Assembly (NCBI GenBank): GCA_032164245.1
Contig: JAVMKO010000001.1
Coordinates: 83,449,892 to 83,513,891, forward strand
Direction: 5' to 3'
DNA: 64,000 nt
Source: Sternotherus odoratus
Taxonomy: Eukaryota > Chordata > Testudines > Kinosternidae
In this document: positions 1-10,485 of the stretch, piece after piece
Numbering within the stretch: the stretch's first letter is position 1
How the letters are laid out: every line of letters starts with the position of its first letter
Notes under the pieces: generated by a model
What the model was told of the DNA's origin: nothing
Databases searched by the model: none
What the model saw: the letters and a program-made list of their open reading frames with translations, nothing else
Program-made: the position numbers and the translations under genes

Positions 1-292
1 AATTTATGATCTTTGGCTTCTGTTATAGATTGTTCCTGTCTGAGCCTGTCTGAAATGGAAACTGTGGCAAATCTGTCTGGAGAGTTTCTAAGCCCTTGTG
101 CTTGTGGTTATGTACGATTTTAATTTTTTTATCACTAGGTTTTTCTTTGTAGTATAATTGATACAGTACTGTGGCCTGAGACGGTTCTGCCTATTTGAAG
201 GAGAGCAAAAATGGGGGAGGATGGAGGCAAAAGAGGGAAAGGAAAGGAGCTTTGCTGATTATTTTTTTAATCACTCTTATTGTGTCTTCTAG
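1..292 (+). other. SYN3: End of SYN3 intron upstream of the first exon
   Basis: AT-rich intronic sequence ending in a short pyrimidine tract and TCTAG. I see no repeat or conserved motif other than the acceptor. Confidence 0.8.
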
Positions 293-449
293 GTCCTTTA
301 AGCCTGACTTTGTTCTGATTCGACAACATGCATACAGCATGGCGCTAGGAGAGGACTTCCGCAGCCTCATCATCGGCCTGCAGTATGGCGGAGTCCATAG
401 CGTCAACTCCCTTTACTCCATCTATAACTTCTGCAGCAAACCCTGGGTG
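293..449 (+). CDS. SYN3: Synapsin III, internal exon (exon 4 by SYN1 numbering)
   Basis: Synapsins are peripheral proteins of synaptic vesicles that tether vesicles to actin and bind ATP. Translated in frame, this exon gives [17 protein letters not shown], then [17 protein letters not shown], then [17 protein letters not shown]. This is the end of the pre-ATP-grasp half of the conserved synapsin C domain. The exon is 157 bp. It starts after the acceptor AG at 291-292, where one base completes the R codon, and ends before a GTAGGT donor at 450, leaving a phase-0 junction. The wording ([23 protein letters not shown]) fits synapsin III better than I or II, and the nested TIMP3 supports this, because SYN2 hosts TIMP4 and SYN1 hosts TIMP1. 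The open frame upstream of 293 is intronic read-through, so no start codon belongs here. The gene continues beyond both window ends. Confidence 0.95.
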
Positions 450-884
450 GTAGGTGATGATCCATGTTTATTACATTAGCACTGGGCCAGAAAAATGGGC
501 GCTCCAAAGTCAGACTCCAGTGTTTCTAATGGAAGCCCTTCCCTTCCCATTGCAGCTACCACTCCGCTAGCCTTAGCGAGCTGTTTGGGGACTCCTTTGG
601 GAGCCTACCAACATTGCTCCTTTATCGACCTGCCCAACTTGCTTCTGAGTGACAGCCTTGCCCTAACTACAAGGTGCCTTCAGCAGTTTCAGATTCTGTC
701 ACTTAGCAGCATGGGAGACAAGAGCTGCCGTTAAATCTAGATCTCTTTTGTGGCTGTACAGATCAATACTGCTAGGTCACTGGGCTGGCTCAGGCATGTA
801 TCTTAACTTGTATGAACTATCAGCTTACCCAGTTCTAGTCGATGTGTAGACGGTGACTCATAAAAAGGGTTACATGATTCTATG

Positions 885-1060
885 ACTATTATTTATTATT
901 TGTATTATGGTAACACCTAGAGACCCCAACCAAAATCAATGCCCCATTGTGTCAGTCACTGTACAAACATAGAACAAGGCACCAAAAAGCCTACAATCTA
1001 AATAGACAAGACAAAGGATTGTGGGGAAGGGATATTACATGTGAGCAGAGTGAAAAACGC
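885..1060 (+). repeat. Ancient dispersed repeat, 'TTATTATTTGTATTATGG' family
   Basis: It begins with the TTATTATTTGTATTA block and continues with GTACAAACATAGAACAA and a CCTACAATCTAAATAGACAAG block. The same family recurs at about 34968-35100 and 35348-35405, and on the opposite strand at 51053-51170 and 61655-61725. The family name is not known to me with certainty. Confidence 0.6.
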
Positions 1061-1554
1061 AGTGATTTTCAAATGCCATGTTGGTGCCATTGGGTGTTGT
1101 TTCTGTTGCTGTTCTTGATTTTTGTTTCTAATTTTGGGGGTGGGGTTTTGTTGGAAGGGGATTAACTGAGAGAAGAGAGAGAAAAGGTACAGGGTACATG
1201 AAAGGGAGGTCAGAGTAATGGGAAGATGGGGAGTGTGGAAAACAGGTGGAGTGAGGCTGAGGTAAATATGTGAGACAACAAACAGCCAGTCAGCAGGTGG
1301 GAAAGACTGTCCAGGGTAAAAGAGTCAGATGATGGCCTCTCTAGAGTCCGTTGGCTCCTGCTGCAGCTGCTTGTCTCGGCTCCTTTATGTTGGCTTCTCT
1401 TCCCCAAGCTTATATAGCTGTGGGGAAGGGGTCAGGCCTCATGGATGGGATTCTCCCCTGCGCAACTCTGGATCTGAGAGGCATTGAAACTTCAGTTTCC
1501 ACCATTTGTGTGTGGGGCTGTGGGGAAAGGGACTTTCCAACATCCTCTCTAGAG

Positions 1555-2135
1555 CAGCGGCTCTCAAACTTTCCAGACAACTGTACCCCTTTCAGGAGGC
1601 TGGTTTGGCTTGCATACCCCCAAGTTTCACATCATTTAAAAACTGCTTGCTTACAATATCAAACATAAAAATACAAAAGTGTCACAGCATGCTGGTATTG
1701 AAAAATGACTCACTTTCCCATTTTTTTCATATAATTATAAAATAAATCAATTGGAATATAAATATTGTACTTACATTTCAGTGTATAGTATACAGAGCAG
1801 TATAAACAAGTCATCGTCTGTGTGAAATTTTAGTTTGTTCGGATTTTGCTAGTGATTTTTATATAGCCTGTAGAGTTACTAAGGGAGATGGTGGAATCTC
1901 CTTCCTTAGAAGTTTTTAAGGTCAGGCTTGACAAAGCTCTGGCTGGAATGATATAGTTGAGGATTGGTCCTGCTTTGAGCAGGGGGTTGGACTAGATGAC
2001 CTCCTGAGGTCCCTTCTAACCCTGATATTCTATGATTCTATGAAAACTAGGCAAATAGCTAGATGAGTGGATGTACCTCCTGGAAGATCTCTGCATATCC
2101 CCAGGGATATGCCTGCCCCTGGTTGAGAACCACTG
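1555..2135. mobile_element. hAT-type non-autonomous DNA transposon with nested CR1
   Basis: The left end CAGCGGCTCTCAAACTTTCC and the right end GGTTGAGAACCACTG are inverted. The element is flanked by a perfect 8-bp target duplication, CTCTAGAG, at 1547-1554 and 2136-2143. It is 581 bp, of which about 168 bp is a later CR1 insertion. It has no transposase frame. A shorter relative in the opposite orientation lies at 13172-13568. Confidence 0.9.
1874..2041 (+). mobile_element. CR1 LINE 3' fragment inserted in the hAT element
   Basis: It contains GGTTGGACTAGATGACCTCC, GAGGTCCCTTCTAACC and the ATTCTATGATTCTATG tail, the standard CR1 3' end. It interrupts the hAT sequence, so it is younger than the hAT. 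It is nearly the same sequence as the copy at 5252-5384. Confidence 0.9.
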
Positions 2136-2218
2136 CTCTAGAGGATCCCTGCTGGTGCAACTCTAGGAAACCTCCTATATAGTTGCACAGGTATTACAAA
2201 ATGTTGGAAAGAGAAGAC

Positions 2219-2332
2219 AGTAACACAGCCTTCCCTATCTGCCCTTTCATACAATAGCCTTCCCTATCCGCCCTTCCATACAATTTTGCAACCCTGATGT
2301 GGCCCTCGGGCAAAAAGTTTACCCACCCCTGC
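2219..2332. repeat. Truncated hAT right end with a 29-bp tandem duplication
   Basis: CCTTCCCTATCTGCCCTTTC and its near copy CCTTCCCTATCCGCCCTTCC follow each other with a period of about 29 bp. The segment ends in GCAAAAAGTTTACCCACCCC-TG, like the right end of the complete element at 58739-59461. I found no left end. Confidence 0.6.
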
Positions 2333-2592
2333 CCTACTTCCATCAACGTAGTGCTAGTAGAGACACTGAATTACTTGCTCAACCCTAATGGTCCTCCAGC
2401 AGATGTCTTATGATGTCCCTTTCCTTGCAATAGTGGCCATTTTGATCACAACTTTGAACTCCACTGACAGGGGTCACAGAGACTGGAAGTCTACTCCCTC
2501 TTTAAAAACCAGTGTGTGTCTTTGAAATGCCTTTTCCTGGTTGCCCACCTTGGCGATCTCAACTACTAGCTGGCCTTTGTGAGTGTCTGACC

Positions 2593-4135
2593 ATGTCGGC
2601 TCAGCACAGAGAGAGCTACATCTAGATGTGCTCCTGCCTGGACTAGGACAGACATCCTGGATCTCCCCCGACTATGGGGAGAAGAGGCTGTGCAAGTCCT
2701 GTTAAGGGCCAACCAAAGCAATATAGATGTCTATGTGCTAATCATACAGAGCATCAGAAACCTGAGGCATGACAGGGATGAGCATCAGTGTTGGGTGAAA
2801 GCCAAGGAACTTCAGCAGGCATATCAGAAGATGAGAGAGCGCGACAGCACTGGGGCTGTCCTGCAAGCCTGCCGTTTCTACAACAAACTGCTTGCCATAC
2901 TTGCCACCTGAATGTGGCTGTGGACACTTCATGAGCATGGATACACACCGTGCAGTGAGCCAAGAGCTCTTCAAAACTCTGCTGGAATCAAGCCAGTCCT
3001 GCCAGGCAAGCACGGATGAGATGCATTATTCCATATAAGCATGTTTGTTTCTCTTTTCAGTGATCAAAACCTCCCCTCCCTCTTCCCTTCTGCCTTGCTT
3101 ACAAATGGCATTCATCCCATCTGCACATTTAGAGAACAAAGGCATTAACTGTTGATTCCTTGCTTTACTTGCACGGGATATCCAATTGAAGTTCGTGCTT
3201 TGGAATGCACACATAGTTGCCACTTCAATCAACTGCTACATTGGGAAATGAATTCCAACCGATGAGCATAGCAGTCCAAATTACACAGTCCACAATAAAC
3301 CACTCTCTTGTGCTCAGATAGTGGTAGAGGCAGCGTTTGCTTTTCCATGCAGAGCACTCTGTCAATCTAAAGAGGATGCCCCTTTTTTCCTCTGTAACAG
3401 ATTCAAATTAACTCTCAGGGAGCTACTCTACAACCCTGTCAGCTACAGGCCAGAGTGGCTTTGGGACACCAGTCACACCTCTATTCTCTGTGCCTCTGTC
3501 ACCCTCAGGAGTGAAATATCAGCCAAAATCACCACCGCCTGTGAAAATCTTGGCAACATTCACTGCACTTTCCCTATATTCATACCCTGGGGCACCCAGC
3601 ATCTAAACCTTTGATGCCACCATTTCCCTTCTCTTATCCCTGCTAGTCCAAACTCACCATGTCTTGAGCTGCAGAGAGGTGCTAGAACAAGGCACTTCAA
3701 AGCTAAAGAGACAATTAACATTATTTATAAAAGGTCTTTATGGGAATAAAGCAAGGGAGTTTTGAGACTTATCATTCCCTTTCTCCTGCAAGTGTAAATC
3801 TAACAATGTATCTACCGGTATCTGTTTTTAACAGCAGCCTCTGCTATGGTGGCCTTGGGTGGCCTTCTTTCTTCACCAGATCTGGTGAAGAAAGAAGTGG
3901 ACCAGTGAGGATATGTTTAGTGAGAGGTTCCAGTCCTTTGCCGTTGCAGACTGTGAACACAGGAATTGGAGGGCCCGAATAGCCAAGAGCCAGGTGAAGG
4001 ACCAGGCATAGAGAGATCTGATGTGGGAGAGGAGGCAAAGGGTTAGAGACGTGTATTGGGAAGTGCATCAGGACATTATGGCTTTTCTCAGGCAATGCAC
4101 AGCGATGTTGCAGAACATTACTGAGGTAAATGCTC
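2593..4135 (+). pseudogene. Myb/SANT-like gene of the Harbinger element (broken)
   Basis: Decoded fragments resemble the Myb/SANT-like DNA-binding proteins that accompany Harbinger transposases. They run DILDLPRLWGEEAVQVLL, NIDVYVLIIQSIRN, HQCWVKAKELQQAYQKM and LQACRFYNKLLAILAT (to 2908). A likely C-terminal coiled-coil piece, ERRQRVRDVYWEVHQDIMAF, occurs after 4020. The reading frame from the first ATG (2593) meets a stop after about 10 codons, and the segment between the two homologous parts is not open. In intact elements this protein helps the transposase bind DNA and enter the nucleus. The copy cannot be functional. Confidence 0.75.
3864..3897. repeat. Perfect 34-bp palindrome
   Basis: CTTCTTTCTTCACCAGA is followed directly by its exact reverse complement, with no loop. 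It lies within the decayed Myb-like gene of the Harbinger element. Confidence 0.9.
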
Positions 4136-4329
4136 AAAGACCTACACCCAGCAGCCTTCCTATTCCATGGAAAAGCCTTGGTTGCTGCTCTCTGTACCCC
4201 TCCAGCAAAACAGCAATACCCTTACCCTACTCCTCCATCCCAGGGGAGAATGAAGAGAACCAAATACTTACACTGAGCAGTGATAACTACGGGATCAGCC
4301 AGCAAGCACAGTGCATTATTTGTTTTTAC

Positions 4330-4490
4330 CATGAATAAAACATTGTAATATGTTTTTAATATGTAAATGTGCATGTTTATTGTTTTACTTGTTTGTTAAA
4401 ATATGGGTCACCTCACAGCGATGCTAAAATGTTTTAACTTGTGTATTTACAGTTTAACTTGTTTCCTATGTATATGTGTACAATAAAGTT
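4330..4490 (+). promoter_or_regulatory. Polyadenylation signals of the decayed Myb-like gene
   Basis: AATAAA occurs at about 4334 and again within GTACAATAAAGTTTTATT at about 4482, downstream of the Myb-like fragments. Short AT-rich sequence lies between them. This is consistent with the 3' end of the transposon gene. Confidence 0.45.
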
Positions 4491-4894
4491 TTATTTTTTT
4501 GAAATTCAGAGTATACTTATTAGTTTGCACCAAGCAGACATGCCACCTTACAAAATTCATAAAAGGATTCACTAAACCACCCACACTTTAAGTCTGTACA
4601 TGTAAAGGAATACAAGTTCCCAAAAGCATAACACAACGTCACTGTGGCTGACTGTTAAAATGATCTGTTAAGAAGGCCTCACTTTACCACATAGCTCCAT
4701 GATTGGCAATTCTAATTCTACTTGACTGTTCAAATTCAACTAACAGCTGGTCCACCTCACCCCTCCACTTTGCCAGTAGCCTCTCCCCCTTCACCTCACA
4801 ACATATTGTGTAATAGACAACCTGCAGCAATAAGATTTGGAATGTTTGCCTTGCTAAGGGGCAATCTAGTCATTAAACATCACCAGTGAGCTTT

Positions 4895-5998
4895 GACTTG
4901 ACCAAATGCTCATTCAGAAGTCACCCTGCACCTTCTTAGCTGGCCGTTGAATCTTTCCTCAGTGCTATTGAGGTGGCTGGTGTATGGCTTCATAAGCCAG
5001 GTGAGCATGGGGTAGGCTGGATCCCCCAGCATCACTGTTGGCATTTCAACCTCACTAATGTGAATGCACCAGTTAGGGAAGAATGTCCCTACTTGCAGCT
5101 TTTCTAAAAGTCCTGCTGCACCTTCCCTGACCAGCCAACACTGATATCCGTGAAGTGCCCCTGATTTCCACCGTGGTGCTTGCATAACTATGGAAGAGTA
5201 CCCCTTTTGGTTTATGTACTCATTGGAACAATGGGGTGATGCGCAACAGAGATATTTTTAAGGTCAGGCTTGACAGAGCCCTGGCTGGGATGATTTAGTT
5301 GGGGATTGGTCCTGTTTTGAGCAGGGGGTTGGACTAGATGACCTCCTGAGGTCCCTTCCAACCCTGATATTCTATGATTCTATGCCTGCTGTCTATTGTC
5401 CCATGGCAGTTCAGGAGCACCATTGCTTCAAATCTATCTACTATTCCCCACATATTATTAAGAGTCACAGTTCTGTGTGGCACAAGATGCTTAACGGCCT
5501 TGCATATTTGAATGACTACGGTCCCTGCTGTGGGTTTTCCAGCTCTGAACTGATTCCCCACTGACCAATAGCAATTTCGTGTTGCAGGCTTCCAGAGCAC
5601 CATCACCACTCACTTTTGCACAGTCAGCGCTGCTATTGTTCTAGTATTCCTGGGCCTGGAAGGAGCTTGGCACATAGACCCAGCAATGTGGTTTTTTGCA
5701 TCAGAAAGTTCAGCAGCCTCTGGTTGTCATCCCATATCTGCTTTACAGTGCAATCAGTGCTCACTTCTCAGGCCCAGAAGCAACTACCCACCATGTGGAG
5801 CTGCTTCGTGAATCCCAGCAACAACCAGACATTTTTATTTGCTGTGTCCATCATCCTGTCATCGTCCTTTAGCAGCTCATCTTCATCACCACAACGCTGG
5901 TTGTTGTAGTAGTTCCTGAAGTTTGGCAAATACAGGACAATTGTGCATCCTGTCTTAGCAGTGGTAACGAGAATTGTGCTGAGCTGTGCAGGGTACAT
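4895..5998 (-). pseudogene. Harbinger (PIF-like) DDE transposase, broken
   Basis: Reading the - strand from high to low coordinates, YYNNQRCGDEDE and QIWDDNQRLLNFL resemble the N-terminal region. RNCYWSVGNQF and TAGTVVIQICKAV resemble the helix-turn-helix region. LLNCHGTIDSRH corresponds to the first catalytic D, GDPAYPMLTWLMKPYTSHL to the second, and FNGQLRRCRVTSE to the final E. Several in-frame stops are present, for example near 5612. A CR1 copy (5252-5384) splits the catalytic domain between the first and second D. The normal IDG.H motif reads IDSRH here. It is related to the family that gave rise to HARBI1. It is not functional. Confidence 0.85.
5252..5384 (+). mobile_element. CR1 LINE 3' fragment inside the Harbinger transposase
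   Basis: It carries the same core as the copy at 1874 (TTAAGGTCAGGCTTGACAGA, GACTAGATGACCTCCTGAGG) and ends with TTCTATGATTCTATG. Transposase homology resumes on both sides, so the CR1 inserted after the Harbinger element. Confidence 0.92.
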
Positions 5999-7140
5999 GT
6001 TTCTGTCACAGAGGTGGTGGAGACTGAAAATTGGTGTGTGGGCCTGTGAGAATTTTTATATAGGTGTGAAAATTATGGGATGGAATAGGAAGCATTGGAT
6101 GGCGAAAATGAAATTGTGGGAATTTAACTCCTAGTTCCCACAAATCCTTAGGTGAATTGCTGGTATCCCACAAAACACTGCGAAAATGTCCCACAAGGCA
6201 TTGCACTGGACAGCAGTGTAAGGCGCATTGACCTACGTACCGTGGTGCACTGCATTTTCTATTGACACAACTGCATGCGGTGAGGATGTGCAGCACTGAT
6301 GCAAACGGTCAAGTGTGCATGCACCACTCAAGTGATTTACAAAAATCATCAGCTGAAAGCTAGCATAACTTAAGTTGACCAAACTTTATAATATAGATAC
6401 ACCTTACACACCTGGTGCAGGGTGTGATGACCTTCTTGCTTAGCAGTGTCAACAGCAATAAATTTATACAAATTATCAATAAATAACATTAGCTTCCCAT
6501 TCTCTTCAAGCTGCAATTCAAGGTGCTGATACTGATCTATAAAGCTCTCTATAGTCTGGGTTTGCCCTCTCAGAGAAATCACCTCCTTAGTCCCTAGTTT
6601 TGAATACTTAGGGCTCCTGGGAAGGCATTTTCAGTACAAGGCCCTTGACTTTGAAGCTAGCTTCCACTGTTGGTCTGACAGAGCCTGAGATTGTTGAGTT
6701 TTGGGGCCTGATGACAAGCCCATTTGTTGAAATGGGCTTTTGCTGGGGAAGGTGATGGTATGACATTTGTGCCTTCAGTTTGTCAGGGGTTGAGACTGGG
6801 TAAGTTTAGTTGACATGTGTCAACTCATTTGCATAATTCTGTGTGTGCTAGTATGCAAGAGCCAAGAGATGTAAGTGACGGGCATATTTTTAGAAGTCTA
6901 AAATAAAAGAAAATAAACTAGTCAGTGCCTTACAAAATGAAGCTGTCTGCCAGAACTGTGTGGGAGAAATTGGCTCTGCCATTGTCTCTGCTGTAGCTAT
7001 TTTGGGCCTGATTCTGCCTTGCTTTACCCCGGTGAATACTGTCTCCTACAACCCCAGCAATCCCAGGAAAGTCAAGGAAAGTGCTTAAACCCTTTTGTTG
7101 AAATACCTCTCTTTCGCCACCACCTACACTCAAACAAATA

Positions 7141-8575
7141 AAAACAAATTATAATGGGGTGGACTAGGCCCCTCAGGCCCCCTACTGGAGGCCTTGTGGC
7201 CCTGCCACATCCCACCCCAGAAAAGGACAATAGAGAGGTCCTCCAAGTGGCCTAGAGTGGCTGTGTGGGAAACATCCAATTGCGACCCAGCAGGCTAGTA
7301 TAAGAATTGCTGCAGGGCCAGGGCAAGTTCAGTTCCTTGTTACACCTGGAGGAGAGTGGAGGGTTCACCTGGCTGGCTGAGGAAGCTACAGGGCCTTGGA
7401 TATAGCAGTGCTAGCAGAGGCTGAGGGGAACGCAAATTAGCTCTGGGCTGGCTGCTGGGACTTCACCAGGACAAGGCCTTGATGTAAGGGTGAAGAATGT
7501 GCTGGAGCTACGGAGAAGTGACCCAGGCAATTGTAGCAGCAATGCAGTTTATTTAAAGCAGAGCTGGCCAACCTGTGACTCCGGAGCCGCATGTGTCTCT
7601 TCAGAAGTTAATATGCGGCTCCTCCTATAGATGCCAATTCTGGAGCTACAGGTGCCAACTTTCCAATATGCTGGGGGGTGCTCACTGCTCAACCCCTGGC
7701 TCTGCCACAGGCCCTGCCCCCCCACTCCACCCCTTCCTGTCCCCTCCCCTGAGCTTGCCATGCCCTCGTGCGTCCCCAACCCCCCCCCCCCCCCCCATCC
7801 TCCTGCACCCAACAAAACAGCTGATCGGTAGGTGCTGGGAGTTGGGGGAAGGGCGGGGGAACTGTTGAGGGGCTGCTGACATATTTCTGTGGCTCTTCGG
7901 CAATGTACACTGGTAAATTCTGGCTCCTTCTCAGGCTCAGCTGTCCACGCCTGATTTAAAGGGATGTGGCAGGTGGTTGCTATCTATAGGGTCCTTGAGC
8001 TGGGACCCAGAGTAGAGGGTGGGCCTGGGTTCCCTGCACCAGGCACTGTGAAAGTGGCATGGACTTTGAGGGACCTCAGAAGGGGAATTGAACTGTAGTG
8101 ACCCAGCTGAAGAGAGGCCCTGAGAGGGTGAAGACATTGCCTCCAGAGAAGGAGCCCTGGGGTACCACTCTATTCCAGGCCGCTTACCTCGGGTGGCTCC
8201 GGGTCAGCGGTGCTGGAGGGCTAAGGCAGGATCCCTGGCTCCATGCTGCTCTGTTCCCAGAGGTGGCTGGTATGTCCAGCCCCTAGGTGGAGGGGCCAGG
8301 CTGCTCTGTGCGGTGCACAGTGCCTGTGCCCACAGGTGCTGTCCCTGCAGCTCCTATTGGCCACAGTTCTCAGCCAATGGGAGCTGCAGAGCCCGTGCAG
8401 GGGGGGAGAGCATGCATGGGGGTGGCAGGGGCATGCCAACGAGGCAGATTAGAAATAGTAGTGGGCTATATCCGGGCCTGCAGGGCCCCACTTAGCCGAA
8501 GACCCTGGACTGCAATCTCTAAAGCCTGCATTAATCCAGCCCTGCTCGAGAAAGGTGAACGCACCCTGTTACACA
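7141..8575. repeat. GC-rich composite repeat, possibly a solo LTR with hAT insertion
   Basis: This block is much more GC-rich than its surroundings and contains no convincing protein. The style of 7141-7550 and 7962-8170 (GGCCCCTCAGGCCCCC, a GTATAAG box near 7301) resembles a retroelement LTR, but I cannot define TG...CA ends. The part around 8340-8400 has inverted GCTCCTATTGG and CCAATGGGAGC arms typical of turtle hAT repeats. Confidence 0.35.
7559..7953. mobile_element. hAT-type element (GC-rich, 395 bp)
   Basis: It begins CAGAGCTGGCCAACCTG and ends CTGTCCACGCCTG. It is flanked by a perfect 8-bp duplication, ATTTAAAG, at 7551-7558 and 7954-7961. An internal run of about 16 C lies near 7782. 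It carries no transposase frame. Confidence 0.88.
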
Positions 8576-9480
8576 AACAAAACAGAACCTAAATCCATAA
8601 AGCAATTTGCTTAATCTAAGATCTCAAACTGGCATTTGGCACTGCTAGTGGCTTTATCTGGTTGGAGCTGGCTCAGGTATGCGTTTCATTTCTCTCATGC
8701 ATTTGATTACTGAGAACTTCTCTGGCAATGAAATCAAAAGATTTTATGATAACTAGAAAACAAGAGACAGACACCAACAGCTTTCCTTGGGGATAGATAT
8801 TTTTCCCTTGTTGCATTTTCATTGCAAAATAGGCATGCTGAAAGGAGGAACCTGTTTGACAAAGGTTATTGGAAATTTACTGGACAGACATAACTGTAGG
8901 GGTGTATGAAAAATGAAATTAGGTAATGTTAGGAAATGAGGTTTTTCACATTTTGTTTGTATTTTCAAACATGATCCAATTTTGGGGGGGGTTTCCCTTA
9001 ACAGTTTGTAATGATTCCTTCACAATTATTGAGTGAATTGAGGTTCAAAAATACACTCATATTTTTGAATGCTAATTGAGAATTTTTCAGTATTTCAAAA
9101 CAATTTTTGAGGGATGGAGAATTTATTTGCATTGACATGCACAAATTGAACTGGGTTTGTTTTTTTAAGTGAAAATGGCTATTTCACAGAGACTAAACAA
9201 AAACATGAATTTTCAGGATTTCAGAATTATGTACAAGTTTTGCTGTAACCACACCAGTCAGAATGCATTAGCCAATTGTAACAATCACTGTGCTATAAAA
9301 GCTACAGTGCAAACCACTGCAGGATTTCATACAGGGTAATGACGTGCAGTAATATCCACAACTTTGTAAAACAGCTTATACCTCTTCACAGCATGGGGGA
9401 GATTTGAAGATTCAGAGTAAAAATTTCGGAATCACTTAGCAGCCTGACTTTTAATGGGCTTTAGGTTCCTAGATGACTCA

Positions 9481-9741
9481 GGGTATGTCTACATAGCAAA
9501 GAAAAACCCATACTGGTCCATGCGAGCCGACTCAGACTGTGGGGCTGTGACTGCTGCGTAGGCTTCTGGGATTGGGTTGGAGCCCAATCTCTGGAACCCC
9601 CTCCCACCTTGCAAACTTCTACTGCCTGATCTCCAGGCTGAGCCTGGAAGCCTACACGGCAATAACACGGTCCTGCAGCCCAAGCTCAGATTGGGTAATA
9701 CGAGTCAGCCGCAGGTGTCTAGTTACTGTGTAGACATACTC
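9481..9741. mobile_element. MITE with TATGTCTACA ends (Harbinger-like)
   Basis: The left end GGGTATGTCTACATAGC mirrors the right end GTGTAGACATACTC. Internal arms also fold back, for example GCCGACTCAGACTG against CGAGTCAGCCG. The flanking triplets are TCA and TTA, so the target duplication is imperfect. Confidence 0.65.
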
Positions 9742-10069
9742 TTAGCCATGGTAGAAAATGTTCCCCTCAGCCCCAAAATGCACTTTTTAAACTCTTCCTA
9801 CTGCTGTAACTTTTGACATTACAGCACATTCATGATTGTGTAGGACTAGTATGGGCCCAGATTGTGGGCCCATGCTTAGACTGAGTAGCCCTATGCTTTG
9901 TATGTGGTCTCATTGAAATCCATGAGATTATTTATGGACTGAGGTACTACTGACCATGAATAAAGATGGGCCCTTACGTGCAAGGAATAAACTAGCTGAA
10001 CGACTGACAATAACATTCCTCTCAATTTAAGACACACAGGGAGGATACTTGACCTGTTTTCATCAGTGT

Positions 10070-10485
10070 CCAGTATCTGGTGTGGAGAAAGTAAATAAGG
10101 AAGTGTTGTTTACTCCTTCTCGTAACACAAGAACTAGGGGTCACCAAATGAAATGAATAGGCAGCAGGTTTAAAAGAAAAGGGGGTATTTCTTCACACAG
10201 CAAACAGTCAACCTGTGGAACTCCTTGCCAGAGGATGTTGTAAAGGCCAAGACCATAACAGGGTTCAAAAAAGAGCTAGATAAATTTGTGGAGGATAGTT
10301 CCATCAATGGCTATTAGCCAAGATGGGCAAGGATGGTGTTCCAGAAGCTCAGAATTGGCAACAGAGGATGATTACTTGTTCAGTTCATTCCCTGTGAAGC
10401 ACCTGACATTGGCCACTGTTAGAAGGCCTCATTCCAGGCTAGATGCACCATTGGTCTAACCCAGTATAGCCATTCTTATGTTCTT
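10070..10485 (+). mobile_element. CR1 LINE 3' fragment
   Basis: It has the CR1 3' features GGTGTGGAGAAAGTAAATAA, AACACAAGAACTAGGGGTCA, CAACCTGTGGAACTCCTTGC and TCTAACCCAGTATAGCCATT, with a CTTATGTTCTTAT tail. It is 5' truncated, with no reverse-transcriptase frame. Confidence 0.92.

Larger units (their letters stand above)
2390..6403. mobile_element. Decayed autonomous Harbinger-type DNA transposon
   Basis: It holds the two genes characteristic of Harbinger elements, in convergent orientation: a Myb/SANT-like gene on + and a DDE transposase on -. Polyadenylation signals lie between them. The right end near 6360-6403 reads TAACTTAAGTTGACC then TATAATATAGATACACC, followed by TTA, the expected target triplet. 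A matching left end was not found, so the left boundary is approximate. Both genes are disrupted, and a CR1 copy is inserted in the transposase. Confidence 0.75.

Noticed and set aside
195..292. ATG-initiated extension of the first SYN3 exon
   Set aside because: The sequence before 293 is intron ending in a splice acceptor; the ATG at 195 is chance read-through.
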